From positions 1,178,001 through 1,242,000 of the forward strand of contig JBBMOL010000009.1 of NCBI GenBank assembly GCA_037954665.1: a DNA stretch of 64,000 bases. Reading direction: 5' to 3'. Below, piece after piece: positions 1-12,058 of the stretch (its first letter is position 1; every line of letters starts with the position of its first letter). The stretch is from Laguncularia racemosa (Eukaryota; Streptophyta; Magnoliopsida; Myrtales; Combretaceae). The translations under genes were made by a program, and so were the position numbers. The notes below the pieces were generated by a model that was not told where the DNA came from, made no database searches, and saw only the letters and a program-made list of their open reading frames with translations.

Positions 1-597
1 GCATGAGAATCACACTTCCATCATGCTCACATGTGGGAACCACGATTAAGTAGATGCAGTAATGGCATAAAGGATCCTAAGTCATAGCTACACTTCCATC
101 TAGCTCTTGCGCGGGACCCACAATTGAGTGGAAGTAATAATGGCATGAAGGATCTTAGTCTTCTTCAAGGGAACAATATTATATAACCTTGAGGTGGATA
201 AAAATGCTCCCATGGAGAACTTTCTACCAAGAAAAAGAAGGAAGTTTCTATCATACTCATGATCAAAGGAAGAAGAAGGACAAAGTCTCTATCGCTTGTC
301 AAACTTAGTAAAGTTACTAATTACAATTAGAGAAAACTTAGAGGAACAAAGTTCCTATTTGCTCTCATGGTAAATTTGCTTATTACAATTAGAATAAACT
401 TAAAAGAAACAGAGTTCCTATTTGCGCTCTAAGAAAACTTATGATCAAGGTTGCAATGAGAGTGTCTCATGTCCTTAAACTCGAACACACTTTGTTCTTA
501 TGTCAAATTGTTAACAAACCAAGCCTTTATATCACTTGAAATTGGAAGAGGAAAATAACATTCTAATCAAGCATGTCCATTGATGGAGATTAAATCA
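1..597. repeat. Intergenic stretch with two short tandem duplications
   Basis: No coding potential is recognised here. Two local direct duplications are visible. A unit of about 78 bp starting with CACTTCCATC occurs at about 13-90 and again at about 91-168, with scattered substitutions. A unit of about 62 bp beginning TTACAATTAG occurs at about 321 and 383, each followed by a GTTCCTATTTG stretch. They look like slippage-type duplications in decayed repeat DNA. The Ty3/gypsy element at 603 inserted at the right edge of this stretch. Confidence 0.5.
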
Positions 598-602
598 ACT
601 TC

Positions 603-1464
603 TGATATGCCTTACTAATTGAATAGCAAACACATCAACAAATGGCATGAACAACAAATTACAATCCATAATAGGCGTGATCACTAATTCACCAAAGATT
701 CCTAATTCACAAGAATTTCAAAAGGCTTGATGCTAAATTGAAATATGGAACAACACAATTGTATAATTATCAATGGATATCAATAGCAATGAACTAGAAT
801 TCCACTTAAAATTAAAATGATTCAAATCTAAATTGGAAGAACCCTAATTCACGTGGATAACAACTAGTCACCAACAAATTCCACCTAGATATGACTCACC
901 AAATACAATTTGAAAACAACAAGATGAAGATTGATATTACTCACGATCTAATCAAGTTGATCTAGCCACAATTTCACTTGTGAAATTGATAAGAGATTAT
1001 TTGCAAGCAAGGGAACCCTCACAGCAAAGAAAGTGTTTCTTTTCAAAATGTTTAAAAAGCTCCCGCAAAACCTTAGTTAGCAAGTACTTATACTTGCTCT
1101 AATTAGGGTAAAAATAACACAAAATTACAAATAAGCCACTTAAGTAGTCGACTCCAAAAGTAACAAACTACAAGTACAAATGATCTTCAAGTAGCCAGTT
1201 CTTCACTTCAATTGAACATATTATGGATCGTTGAATGTGATTCCAAGAATGTCCCACAATTTGATCCTTAGTGCATTTTATTTTCCATCTTATAAAACCA
1301 ATAAATGTACCTACTGGAATGCACAACAATTATATAATGCAAAAGTAGATACTAAATCAACATCCTCAAGGTCTAGTTGTTCATGGAAGACCCTCGTCAC
1401 TAGATTTTGTAATCCCTTGGCTCGTGCTCTGATGATTGGTCCTATAGGAAATTGATTCCTATCA
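603..1464 (-). repeat. Left (3') LTR of the 603-6435 element
   Basis: Aligns along its whole length with 5574-6435 with few differences. In element orientation it starts TGATAGGAATCAAT at 1464 and ends GGCATATCA at 603. A moderately purine-rich stretch just right of 1464 (minus strand GAGGTCCGATGAGA) would be the polypurine tract position. The related LTR family also appears at 27824-28563. Confidence 0.92.
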
Positions 1465-1475
1465 TCTCATCGGAC

Positions 1476-2775
1476 CTCAAGAAGATTTGCCCTCAAATCT
1501 GATAGGTCTTCATGAATATCATTCGGCAAATATGGTGACAGATCTATAACATTAAAGGTAGTTGAGATGCAATATTCTCCTAGCAACTCTATTCTGTATG
1601 CGTTGTTGTTGATGCATCTGATAACTTTGAAAGGTCCATGCACTCTGGGTGATAGCTTCTATGACTTCTTATGAGGAAACCAGTCTTTGCTAAGATTAAT
1701 CCAGACTAAGTCACCTGGATTATAAAGTCTGGTTTTCTTATTCTTGTTTCCCTGAAGTTTCTGCTACTCCTATGTTTTCTGAAAACGTTCAACTATCTTC
1801 TCATGAAGTTTCTAGATCTCCTTGGCCCGCTTAACTCCACTTAAGCTCTCTTCCTTTGTTGCCGGTCCTGCTATAAGATCCAATGGAAGAGTAGGATTAT
1901 AGCCATACACAACTTCAAATGGAAACTCACTAGTTAAACTATGAGCAGACTTATTGTAAGCGAACTCGACAATAGGAAGACACAAGTCCCAATCAGTAAG
2001 ATTTTTTCCAACTGTTGCTTTTAGTAATGTGCGAAGAATACAATTAACAACTTTGGCCTAGCTGTCAGTCTATGGATGACAAGAGGTACTATAAATGAGT
2101 TTAGTACCAAGTCTTCTCCATAGTGTCTTCCAGAAGAAGCTAAGAAACTTAGTGTCTCTATCAGACACTATAGTGTGTGGAACACCATGCAATTTAATAA
2201 TCTCCTGCACAAAAAGGTTAACTATAAAAAGTGCATCATCTATTTTGTGACAAGGAACAAAATGGGACATTTTGCTAAATCTATCAACAACCACCATGAT
2301 AGAATCTCTTCCTCTTTGAGTCCTAGGTAGACCCAAAACAAAATTCATGCTAATATCAGTCCAGGGTTTAGTAGGTATAGGCAAAGGCATATATTTACCC
2401 TGAACGCCTTTCTTTCCTTTTGCTCTTTTGTATACTCCACACCTTTCCAGCACCCTATGAACATCCCTTATCATGCCTTTCCAATAAAAATTTTCTTTTA
2501 GCAAGGCTAGGGCTCTCCTCACTAAAATGACTAGACAATCATCCAGCATATGCTTCCCTCACCAACAATTCCCTTACAGACCCACAAGGTATACATAACT
2601 TTCCAAATTTATACAAAAATCCATCAATCATGTAATGCCCCTCAAACATCTTTCCCCCAGAACATTTCTCAATAATTGCTTTTAGATAAGCATCATGTAT
2701 ATATTGTTCCTTCAGCAATTCAAAACCAAGCAGTTTCGATTGAAGAGAAGTGATAAGTACATACCTGCATAACAA
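1476..2775 (-). pseudogene. Ty3/gypsy integrase, broken
   Basis: The N-terminal zinc-binding part lies at 2539-2775 and the catalytic core at 2070-2549 in another frame. The core shows PWTDISMNFVLGLPRTQRG, VVVDRFSKMSHFVPC and IVSDRDTKF. In intact relatives the first motif reads MDF, so the first catalytic Asp appears to be Asn here, while the second Asp in SDRD is kept. A C-terminal block near 1500-1700 (HGPFKVIRCINNNAYRIEL, FNVIDLSPY) is also visible. Frame changes, stops and the lost Asp make it inactive. Confidence 0.87.
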
Positions 2776-3160
2776 AGCGTCAGCTACTATATTCTAGTTT
2801 CCTTTCTGTTACTTAATCACATATGCAAAACTCTCTAGAAACTCCACCCATTTGACTTGGCATTTTAATAGATCTTGCTGACCCTTGAAATGTTTTAGTA
2901 ACTCGTGATCTGTATAGATAATGAATTCTCTTGGAAGGAGATAATGTTGTCATGTCATCAATGCCCTCACTAAGGAATAGAATTCCTTATAATATATTGA
3001 GTAATTCAAAGTTACACCACTCAACTTTTCACTAAAGTAGGCAATAAGCCTCTTATCCTGCATCAATACAGTACCAATTCCTATTCTAGAAGCATCACAT
3101 TCTAATTCAAAAAATTTATCAAAATCAAGTAAAGCCAATACTAGATCACTAGTAAATTTT
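2776..3160 (-). pseudogene. Ty3/gypsy RNase H domain, broken
   Basis: Minus-strand translation shows an RNase H start with FELECDASRIGIGTVLMQD and IAYFSEKLSG, the usual Ty3/gypsy pattern with the first catalytic Asp in CDAS. It follows the RT and precedes the integrase zinc domain. Stops interrupt it downstream near 2950, so only about 60 residues remain open. Confidence 0.82.
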
Positions 3161-4629
3161 TCCTTTACCTCTTCAAAACTCTTTTGGGCCTTCTCACCCC
3201 AAATGAAAGGGACATTTTTCTTAGCCAGTTCAGTTAATGGACTGACAATGCTATTGAAATTATGGACAAAGTGTCTACAGAATGAAGTTAGTCCATGGAA
3301 ACTTTTTACCTTAGCAACTGATTTTAGTGTTGGCCATTCTCTAATAGAACCCTAACACTAAAACCAAATATAATAAATCACAAAAATGTTACCTCAGTTT
3401 AATAGAAGGAACACTTCTAGAGATTTGCAAATAACTATTGTGCCATCAAGACTGAAAATACCGCCTGAAGATGCTCTCCACATGATTTTCTAGGCTTTTG
3501 TTGTATATCAAAATATCATCAAAATAAACAACAACAAATTTACCTAGAAACTTCTTCATTACATGATTCATTAATCTCATAAATGTACTAAGAGCATTAC
3601 TCAAACCAAACGTCATAACCATCCATTCGTACAGTCCATGGTGTGTTTTAAAAGTGGTCTTCCACTCGTCTCCTTCTCTTAATCAAATTTGATGATATCC
3701 GCTTTTTAAGGCCCACCTTGGAGAACACCTATGCACCATATAGTTCATCTAACATATCATCAAGTCTAGGAAATGGATACATGTATTTGATGGTAATTTT
3801 GTTGATGGCTCGACTATCAATGCACATCCTCCAAATACCATCCTTCTTAAGGACAAGAAGGGTTGGAACAGCACAAGGACTAAGACTCTCCCTAACAAAC
3901 CCCATTCTAGTAGCTCATTCACTTGACGTTTTAATTCCTTAGCCTCTTCGGGATTCATGCAATACACAGGTCAATTTGGCAAAACTGACCCAGGCAAGAA
4001 GTTGTGGCCTCCTCCAACTCAGACTGTCCCATCAATAAGATCTTTTTCTTCCCAAATTTCTTGGCTTGTACTGGAACTACTTTGACCTCTAATGGTTTAC
4101 TGATCTGTCTCTGAACCTCTTGGACCTTTAAAGGTGACATTAGGTTCAAGATGATACATTTACCCTCTTTTTAGAATACATGGGTATTTCTGAAGCCATC
4201 ATGTAAAACCCTTATATCATACAACCAAAGCTTACCAAGCAATTTATGAGATGCACACATAGGAAGAATGTTACATGCAATTTCATCATGATATTTATCC
4301 CTTATACTGAAAAGTACCCTAGCCCTCTGGGTCATATGGAGACTCCCCTACTCACTTAGCTAATGCAATTTATAAGGTTTTGGATGTGGGTATTTACAAG
4401 TTTCAATTTTGATACTAATGATGTAGCCACAACATTAGTATAACTACCACCATCAATAATAATAATACATAAATTACCTTGTATCCTACAAGAAGTATGA
4501 AACAAATTTTCTCTTTACTCATCATCAATGGTTGGAAATGAAGTCAAGACTCGGCACAATACATTAGCAGATAAATACAAATCACCTCCTTCTTGATTAT
4601 TATCCTCATTTACAACAATATTAGACATG
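3160..4629 (-). pseudogene. Ty3/gypsy protease and reverse transcriptase, broken
   Basis: Reading leftward from 4629, the minus strand gives an aspartic protease start with IIIDGGSYTNVV near 4430-4460. It continues into an RT N-terminus (MNPEEAKELKRQVNELLEWG near 3910-3967). Further on come the HHGLYEWMVMTFGLSNA region near 3620 and the catalytic YFDDILIYNK box near 3500-3540. The YFDD active-site pair is preserved, but several stops and frameshifts separate the blocks, so no functional polymerase can be made. The pieces are in the normal pol order. Confidence 0.85.
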
Positions 4630-5551
4630 GTTGTTGAATTGAGTTGCACAAAGACAATTCAAAGGAAAGTGTAGTAGAATTCACAATCACCCTTTTACGC
4701 CAACAATAACAACACTACTCCAATTAAACTTCACACACACTTCCACACTTCAATCACGGCAACAATAAGTAGAGCAATAATAAACACCTCTCCAAATAGT
4801 AAGTTAATGAGTCCAACAAAGCAAAGTGTTCAAAGCATCAATACTTAATAACTTCCACACTTTGATGTTTGCTTTTGAAATTCAAATTTAACCACTACAA
4901 CACCCTTCACTCGCGACACATACATACACTTACAACTACGGTGTAGCAACCCTTCACCACAACACAAACAATACACCACGTTACACCCTTCACCACACAA
5001 ACTCAGTACACCACACATATACTCACTCACGATGCAGCACACACACACCTCACCCCTCTTCCAATCACGGAAACAACAACACAAATGTAACTCTTAATGA
5101 AGCTTCTCCACAAATGTTAAGAAACAATTCAAAATATTCAAATTGTATTCAATCAATACTACACAATAACTCTTCAAACTTAATGATTATTTTTAATTCA
5201 AATAATTTTCAAATCCTCCATGCAAAAGAAAATCTAGAAATGTAAATTACACTCCTCAATTCCAAAACAACATTCAAGAAATTACACTTCTCTTCCTTCA
5301 CAAATAATGTACTTCTAATTTCAAAACACACACAATGAAATACACTTCCTACTTCCCTTTCTTCTCACGGCAAGATGAGGATCACAAGCATTACTACAAA
5401 ATCTCCACTTCCACTTCAACAACAATAAGTATAACACAACAAAATCACAATTAACTACTTCAATTCCACTTCAACAATTCCAATCAAGAAGTAAAATTCA
5501 AGAACCCTAATTTCCGATTGAAGTTTACGCAAACCCTACTCCAAAACCTTT
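4630..5551. other. gag-less leader region of the 603-6435 element
   Basis: Where gag should lie there is only A/C-rich DNA with repeated phrases such as CACGGCAACAATAAG and CACAC runs. The one open frame here on the minus strand is cysteine-rich low-complexity translation with no gag motif or zinc knuckle. I read it as a non-coding leader or the scar of a gag deletion. Confidence 0.6.
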
Positions 5552-5563
5552 GCTCTGATACCA
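5552..5563 (-). other. Primer binding site, initiator tRNA-Met type
   Basis: Minus-strand TGGTATCAGAGC, the standard plant tRNA-iMet complementary motif, lies 10 bp inside the 5' LTR. It fixes the element orientation as minus. Confidence 0.9.
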
Positions 5564-5573
5564 AAAAAGATGA

Positions 5574-6435
5574 TGATGTGCCTTACTAATTGAATAGCAA
5601 ACACATCAACAAATATCATGAACAACAAATTACAATCCACAATAAGCGTGATCACTAATTCACCAAAGATTCCTAATTCACAAGAATTTCAAAAGGCTTG
5701 ATGCTAAATTGAAATATGGAACAACACAATTGTATAATTATCAATGGATATCAATAGCAATGAACTAGAATTCCACTTAAAATTAAAATGATTCAAATCT
5801 AAATTGGAAGAACCCTAATTCACGTGGATAACAACTAGTCACCAACAAATTCCACCTAGATATGACTCACTAAATACAATTTGAAAACAACAAGATGAAG
5901 ATTGATATTACTCACAATCTAATCAAGTTAATCTAGCCACAATTTCACTTGTGAAATTGATAAGAGATTATTTGCAAGCAAGGTAACCCTCACGGCAAAG
6001 AAAGTGTTTCTTTTCAAAATGTTTAAAAAGCTCCCGCAAAACCTTAGTTAGCAAGTACTTATACTTGCTCCAATTAGGGTAAAAATAACACAAAATTACA
6101 AATAAGCCACTTAAGTGGTCGGTTCCAAAAGTAATAAACTACAAGTACAAATGATCTTCAAGTAGCTAGTTCTTCACTTCAATTGAACATGTTGTGGACC
6201 ATTAGATGTGATTCCAAGAATGTCCCACAATTTGATCTTTAATGCATTTTATTTGCCATCCTATAAAACCAATAAATGTACCTATTGGAATGCACAACAA
6301 TTATATAATGCAAAAGTAGATACTAAATCAACATCATCGAGGTCTAGTTGTTCAAGGAGGACCCTCATCGCTAGATTTTGTAATCCTTTGGCTCATGCTC
6401 TAGTGATTGGTCCTCTAAGAAATTGATTATTATCA
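5574..6435 (-). repeat. Right (5') LTR of the 603-6435 element
   Basis: Partner of the left LTR. It would contain the promoter of the element. Its right end is followed by the TSD copy ACTTC at 6436-6440. Its left border TGATGTGCC on the plus strand is 10 bp from the tRNA-Met primer binding site. Confidence 0.92.
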
Positions 6436-6440
6436 ACTTC

Positions 6441-9400
6441 TTAAGTTGCAAATAGATAACAAGCATGGAGCCATGAATGGAACAAAGCAATAAAACAAGA
6501 ATAAGATAACTGGCTAGATAATGGACATGAGAAGTTGAGTTATCATACTAAGGAGTAAATCATATAAGACAAACGCATGTGCATGAATCATTATAGTTAT
6601 TAGAAGGCTAGGAAAGACAAGCAAGCTGAGATGGATTCAAATTCTCTAACCTATAATAACATTTATCAACACCTTTCAGCTTATCACCAATTAAGCAATC
6701 TACATCCTACCTTATAAAAGCCCTCTTCCCATCTGATGCTAAGCAAAATATTCCTCCATGACATTCTTCCTTGGATGTCGAGATGGTAGGTCATTAAGGC
6801 CCATCAATTCGGCGATAATGCTTGGAGTGCCAAATTTAGATCCCACATTAACTACAAACCCTTCTCTTCTCCTAATTAACAAGCTTTTCCAACTTGTGTA
6901 CTACACATACAGTAGGAAGGCTTTAAAAAATAGGTTCAAGGGAAAGAAATGAAAGCTCGGTTGCAAGCAAGACATGCATCATTATCAAAGAAACCACTAT
7001 TATTTTTACTTCAATTTCTTAGCTGGTCACACTTATATCAACCGTTAAGGAATAGAAACAAACGACATGAAATTGAACTAATAAAAAGAAAAAGAAAAAA
7101 CGGCACTCTCAGATGACATTTCACCGATAGATGTATCCTCCATCTTCATAAATGTTCGGTATTAGTTGGCGGATGTGCCATACATTAACGCCCTTCTATA
7201 AAGGAAATAGAGTGCTATCATGATTACAGCATATGGAAAAGGAATACATACATACATGAGAACATTCATGGGTTATCTTTTTAAAATGAAAAAAAATAAA
7301 AAATAAAAAAAGGAAGCCTATATACATAATTGAAGCTTCCCTTGCCATGTTAACAAGCCTCATAAATTGAAACAATTTCTACATCCCATGCTTGGGAGGA
7401 TGGGACCATACACAAAAGAAAAAGAGATCGGGTGGATAGTTTAAGAAGAGGATAAAAAAAAAAAAAGATACACAAGAAGGGAAAAGCACTTGCTTGTCTT
7501 TATCGCTGCTACAATCGTGGAACCTCCAGCAAAACAGAGCAAAAAGATGGAAAACTGTAGAGAGCACCTGTTGTCTTGGCCACTGCTACAACTTTGGAAG
7601 CCCTAGTAAAAACAGAGCCCAATAGTGGAAAATTATGGAAAAGCGTGGTCCCTCCCAATGACTACTTATGTTTGATTTCTTCTAAACAAGACACTAAAAG
7701 AAAAAAAAATTAAGAAACTCAAAAAGCTAAGAGATTCAAAATATATGTATATATATATATGTAAAGAGGAAAGAAGGAATAGCAAGCAGTATGATAAATC
7801 TGAAAGATTATGGCATCCTTATGTGAAGAATCTAGATTTGGAAGGAATATATGCAAGCGAATATGATGAATTCAAAAGATTATGGCATGCTTATGTAAAG
7901 AATATGGATTTGGAAAGAATATATGTACTATGATTTTTTTTTTTTTTAAAGCAAGAGAGGATTTAGATCTAGAAGAAGCATATATGAAAGATTTGCTGCA
8001 TCAAAAATATTTAAGAAAGATTTGCTGCTTCAAAAATATATAAGGAATATATATAAGAAAGATTTGCATGATGAGTGACAGCATGGTGAATTTGTTACTG
8101 CGGAGCAAATTGATGAAGAAGCTTCATTGTGTGGCATAATTTTGACACACAATAAAATATATATATATATATAAGAAATAAAAAGAAAAAAGAAAAAGAA
8201 AAAGAGGGGAGGGCATCTCTAAATGATTTCTTATTGAATATAAGAATAGTATATAGAGCACCCATTAAGTATTGTGAAGATATTCTATTAAATAGATTTT
8301 ATTTAGATATTTGCTCCAAAGCATATGGGGTATGATATTTTGAGGATCTAATAGTAATATATCGAAGATATTTAGCATGTTAAGGTGATGCCAAATGTGA
8401 GGCTATTACTATTATTTAGAACTTCTACTCCTGTCAAAATTAATATGTGCATACTGATTCATTTCCATCTATTGGAATCAACAAGCCAGCTAAAGTCATT
8501 AACGAAGAGTTGAGATATTGAAGACAGCTTAGCGAGCTAGATACTTCACAAGGATGAAATATATATATATATGAGAATTGTCTATTAAAAAAAATTTATG
8601 CATATGTTGTTTTAGGGGCAAGGTCACTTTGATGAGCTTAAGGGAGACACATGCAATTAAATAGTGCTATAAACTTACACAATAAAAAAAAAAAAAGAAA
8701 AAAATACTAAATTATATGCAGCATTGTCTCCAAGCTCTTGTAATATGAATTATGCAAAACGTGTATGCGGCAGCAATGCAACTATTTCACAAGCGCACAT
8801 GTGCTAAGCAATTTTATAGCCATTAGAAAGGCTTATCTAATGCCCAAACCCCTTCGACTTCATTCAAAGGATTTTGGTCATGAGACAAAATGTAAAAAGC
8901 TAAAAATATTATATAAATATATTGAGCTAAGCCTATTAATTATTTAGCTTAACCTATTGGGCTATATGAAAGGGCCTAATGAGTCAAGTCCGATTATTAG
9001 GATGAATCAGGGAGAACTAGCTTAGTGGGCTCAAAACAAAGATCATTAGACCAGTCCATCAACATACAACCTTTCTTAGGCAAGCTCATATACTTATGAG
9101 AAAGCCTACAGGTCTTGAGCTTATAACAAGCTCATTAGTATAACTTTAAAATAAGTAAACTCCATCCCACTAGTTGATTGCTAAAGTAATCTAACGAATG
9201 TCATTAAGCTCAAGAGTCTATAAGTACTCAGTCATTTCTTCTTATTAAAGGACCTTTTTCCCCGAGTTTCAGAGATCAGAGAAACGGTGTTTCACCAAGA
9301 GTTATCTGCTCTCAAAGATCAAATAAGAGATTAGGCGAAAAACGATCTCCATTACCCAAGAACTACAAGGTTGATGCTTGAGGTCCACTTAGCTCCCTTG

Positions 9401-9536
9401 TTTGTCATTTGTGCATTCGAGATACTTAAGATTGCTTATTCCTCCTTCCTATGATTTTCTCTTTAGTCATCCTATCACGTGTCATCTCTGAATTCACGTA
9501 CAGTGCAGTACCCACGTAATACACATGTGACTACTC
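6441..9536. other. Intergenic DNA, no assignable gene
   Basis: AT-rich DNA without a recognisable coding domain. It includes A-rich tracts (7290-7310, 7450-7465, 8690-8705), short TA microsatellites (about 7741-7762 and 8158-8173) and the local tandem repeats described separately. Around 9210-9530 the texture resembles an LTR leader (TATAAGTACTC near 9218, then a pyrimidine-rich stretch), but I found no second copy and no clear ends, so I do not call an element. Confidence 0.5.
7790..8062 (+). repeat. Short tandem repeats, including a 72-bp unit readable as a 24-residue repeat
   Basis: A 72-bp unit occurs twice at about 7790-7933. Both copies translate in the same frame to related 24-residue units (RLWHPYVKNLDLEGIY and RLWHAYVKNMDLERIY) inside a 62-codon open frame, 7745-7933, which ends in a T-rich tract. 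Immediately downstream, a unit of about 33 bp (AAAGATTTGCTGCATCAAAA) is repeated with variation at about 7985-8062. The frame could be a gene fragment or chance. No domain is recognised. Confidence 0.5.
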
Positions 9537-9752
9537 CTACCAAAACCCAGATGGCAAGTCTGGTTGCATTGCTTCAATCACATCCCAGATGGCATTCCTC
9601 TTATCCACTGAATTTGCTCCCCTGATATTCCAAACTAGAATCTTTACAGGTCTGTTCGACACTTGAATTTCATTCTGTATGGCCATAACTAACGTGCGAA
9701 AGTAGATTGTTTCATATTCGAGTTGGGTCAAATCATTGAGTTCCAACATCAT
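9537..9752 (-). pseudogene. LINE ORF2 start: APE-type endonuclease fragment
   Basis: The minus-strand frame contains VKILVWNIRGANSVDKRNAI, the N-terminal strand and Asn-containing motif that opens plant LINE endonucleases. It continues IWDVIEAMQPDLP and then stops. The rest of ORF2 (the remaining endonuclease and the reverse transcriptase) is absent. It lies directly downstream of ORF1, as in intact LINEs, which supports this reading over a chance match. Confidence 0.78.
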
Positions 9753-11203
9753 TGCCCCGAAGAGTCTCGGCTGTCAAGAATGCCATCGACTCTTGCCTAC
9801 TGTTGGAAAACAGCAACGTTAGAGGCTTGTTGTGGCTCAGGACAGATGCTGCTGGCGGTGGGAAGTGCGGCACACACAGACATTGAAGGATCAGGATGAC
9901 GAACCCTTGGCAAGTGGCGCTCCATTGATCCATCAGATCGGTGGGATGGATGCACTGCCACGGGGCTACAGCTGAAAACCGAATGTGGAACTCCATCGAA
10001 GAGCTCACCCTGATGCATGTGCGCCGAGGATCGTCCAGACCGTGTTCCGAGGTTATATGCAGACGAATTTTGGGCAGCAGGAAGGCAGGATACGGCATGT
10101 CGTCCACCACTCTCAGGTAGAGGAGGTTCACCACTGCCCTCAGCCAGCAATTGCCCCTCCGAATGCAGAAGAGTCAGTCGATATTAAGGTAGCAACCAGG
10201 GGTGATCCAAGTCGTTTTCCATAATTCTCACCTTGAATGTGAGGGTAATTTTATGATCCATTGTTGCCTTTTTTCCTAGCAAGTTGTTTTAGGTTTGCTT
10301 TGCATTTAGTTTTGAGTAGAGAAGTGGAATTGGTTGTTGGAGCTCCAGTTTTTAAAGCCGTAAAAGTGGCGGGCTCATCATTAGCTGCATTTACACAGAG
10401 GCCGTTACAAGGGTCAGTAGTGTGATGTAGTTCCCAAGGTGAATCATTTTCTGAACTTCAATGGTTTTAGAGGAGGTATTATTTTGCTTTTTTTATTAAC
10501 CGACGTCTTTAGAGTATGATTGCTCTGGGATGGCTGCGGCAGGTATTTCATGATTCTCACAGATGTCCTGGGCCCACGCTTACGTTGAACAGGTATCCAT
10601 TCCTCGTAAGAGGATGAAGTAAGCTCATGTTGTGTAGAATCGCCAGCTGGCACAGAGGTGGGGCCAGTGTATGCCACAGGCGGTGAAGGCATCGACGTAG
10701 AATCTCTACTTCCATCCATTGCTGCATGGAGTTTAGCCGAGGATTCAGGGTGATTTTGTGCATTTCCAGTGGCCTGATTTTGGTGCATGTGCTCACAAGA
10801 GCTAGTTTGGTGATCTAAACGACCACACTAATAACAAAAGGATTATATGCCTTCATACTGCACTGGGTAGGAGTGCTGCTCAAGTTGAACTGTATGCACT
10901 AAGGGCTTGGGGAAGTTTACCTGCACGCATAGTTGCGCAAATCGCCTTTTTTTCTGTATTAGCTGTGTGGGTACCAATACGTAGAACAGGGCCTACAGCT
11001 GCTCCAATGCGTTGAAGAGCAATAGGAGCATAGTACTCCAGAGGCAGCTCGTTTATCTGCACCCGAACAGCTACCAAATCAAAGCGCGCCGCAGATGGAT
11101 TAAAGTTGGGCTCCCATTTAAAGAGAGTAAGAAAATGGCCATAAATGAACCATGGAACATCCTATAGAACGTGGTATAGATCCTGTAATGTGACAAATCA
11201 TAT
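9733..11203 (-). pseudogene. LINE ORF1, middle and C-terminal part, broken
   Basis: From the copia border leftward, the minus strand encodes VTLQDLYHVL, a stop, then DVPWFIYGHFLTLFKWEPNF. It goes on to VQINELPLEYYAPIALQRIG and LRIGTHTANTEKKAICATM. This is the DUF4283 region of plant LINE ORF1, an RNA-binding gag-like protein. Further left (10444-10796 and 9733-10150) come Ser/Pro/Thr-rich tail segments in shifting frames, such as EEWIPVQRKRGPRTS. The frame changes and stops show decay. The missing N-terminal part lies at 33138-33653. Confidence 0.8.
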
Positions 11204-11430
11204 TGAAAAACAAAATATTTTTAGATGGAAGATGATCTCCATTACATTATGACTAGTTTATATATAATTCTAGAGACGATGAATAAGAAAAAAATATCCT
11301 CCAATTACAGCCTACACAATTACATTCAATCAAATCATCCTAAAAATAAACAATTTCTTTATTTATCTAAATCTGCTAATTAAGGCCCAATTGGATATTT
11401 ACAGCTCTCAAAACATAAAATTTTCCAACA
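11204..11430 (-). repeat. Left (3') LTR of the copia element
   Basis: 227 bp, starting TGTTGG and ending TTTTTCA in element orientation. Its sequence matches 15785-15974 plus 33085-33137, which proves that those two pieces are halves of one LTR. The purine run GAGGAGGAG at 11431-11439 (minus strand) is the polypurine tract. Confidence 0.9.
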
Positions 11431-11629
11431 CTCCTCCTCAAGTTTAGGAATAGATATTTCGCATTCCAAGCTTGCAAAGAAGATTTTCGTGACTTGACCT
11501 CAGTAGGCTCTTAGTGAGAATATCTGCTTCTTGTTCATGAGTGGAAATATAGCAAAGATCAAGTCTTCTCTCATCAATTTCATTCTTGACAAAACTTCAA
11601 TCTATTCTAATATGCTGCATACGATCATG

Positions 11630-11815
11630 CTAGATTGGATTCTTTATTATGCTAACGGCTAACTTGCTATCACTGTACAACTTAATAGAGAATATGGGTA
11701 GCTTCAAATCTTGTAACAATCTTTCCAACCAAATTAGTTCACAAACTCCTTGTGCTATTGCTCTAAATTCTATCTCTGCATTGCTTCTAACCATAATCGT
11801 TTGCTTCTTACTCAC
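11630..11815 (-). pseudogene. copia RNase H, broken
   Basis: The 61-codon frame reads SKKQTIMVRSNAEIEFRAIA followed by ELIWLERLLQDL and KLYSDSKLAVSI, the copia RNase H pattern with Glu in AEIEF and Asp in SDSK. It ends at a stop before the final HIEIDRHF block. It is the last pol domain before the 3' LTR. Confidence 0.85.
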
Positions 11816-12058
11816 CTATGTAACTAGATTACCCCATAACTTAGTGCAATACCTAGATGTTGACTTGTAATCTTCACTTCTAGCCCAATTTGCATCAACG
11901 TAACCTTTAATACTCCTATTTCTGGTTTTTAGAAACATTAGCCCCTTTCCAACCATTCCCTTGAGATTTCTCAAGATATGATTTACAACTTCTAAATGTC
12001 TCTAAGTAGGTGAGTGCATGTATTAACTAACTACACTCACAACATAGGTAATATCTGG

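Larger units (their letters stand above)
603..6435 (-). mobile_element. Ty3/gypsy LTR retrotransposon, gag-less, with both LTRs and TSD
   Basis: This is a structurally bounded element of 5833 bp on the minus strand. Two LTRs of 862 bp (603-1464 and 5574-6435) are nearly identical, and both run TG..CA when read in element orientation. The 5-bp TSD ACTTC is present at 598-602 and 6436-6440. A primer binding site of the initiator tRNA-Met type lies just inside the right LTR (5552-5563, minus). The pol order protease, RT, RNase H, integrase can be followed from right to left but contains many stops. No gag can be recognised between the PBS and the protease start near 4629, about 920 bp, so the element could not have moved alone. 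The pol residues look like the Ty3/gypsy chromovirus side, but I do not assign a clade. Confidence 0.92.

Noticed and set aside
4845..5084. Cysteine-rich minus-strand frame that could be taken for a gag zinc region
   Set aside because: Cysteine spacing does not fit a CCHC knuckle, and the DNA is a CA-rich simple repeat.
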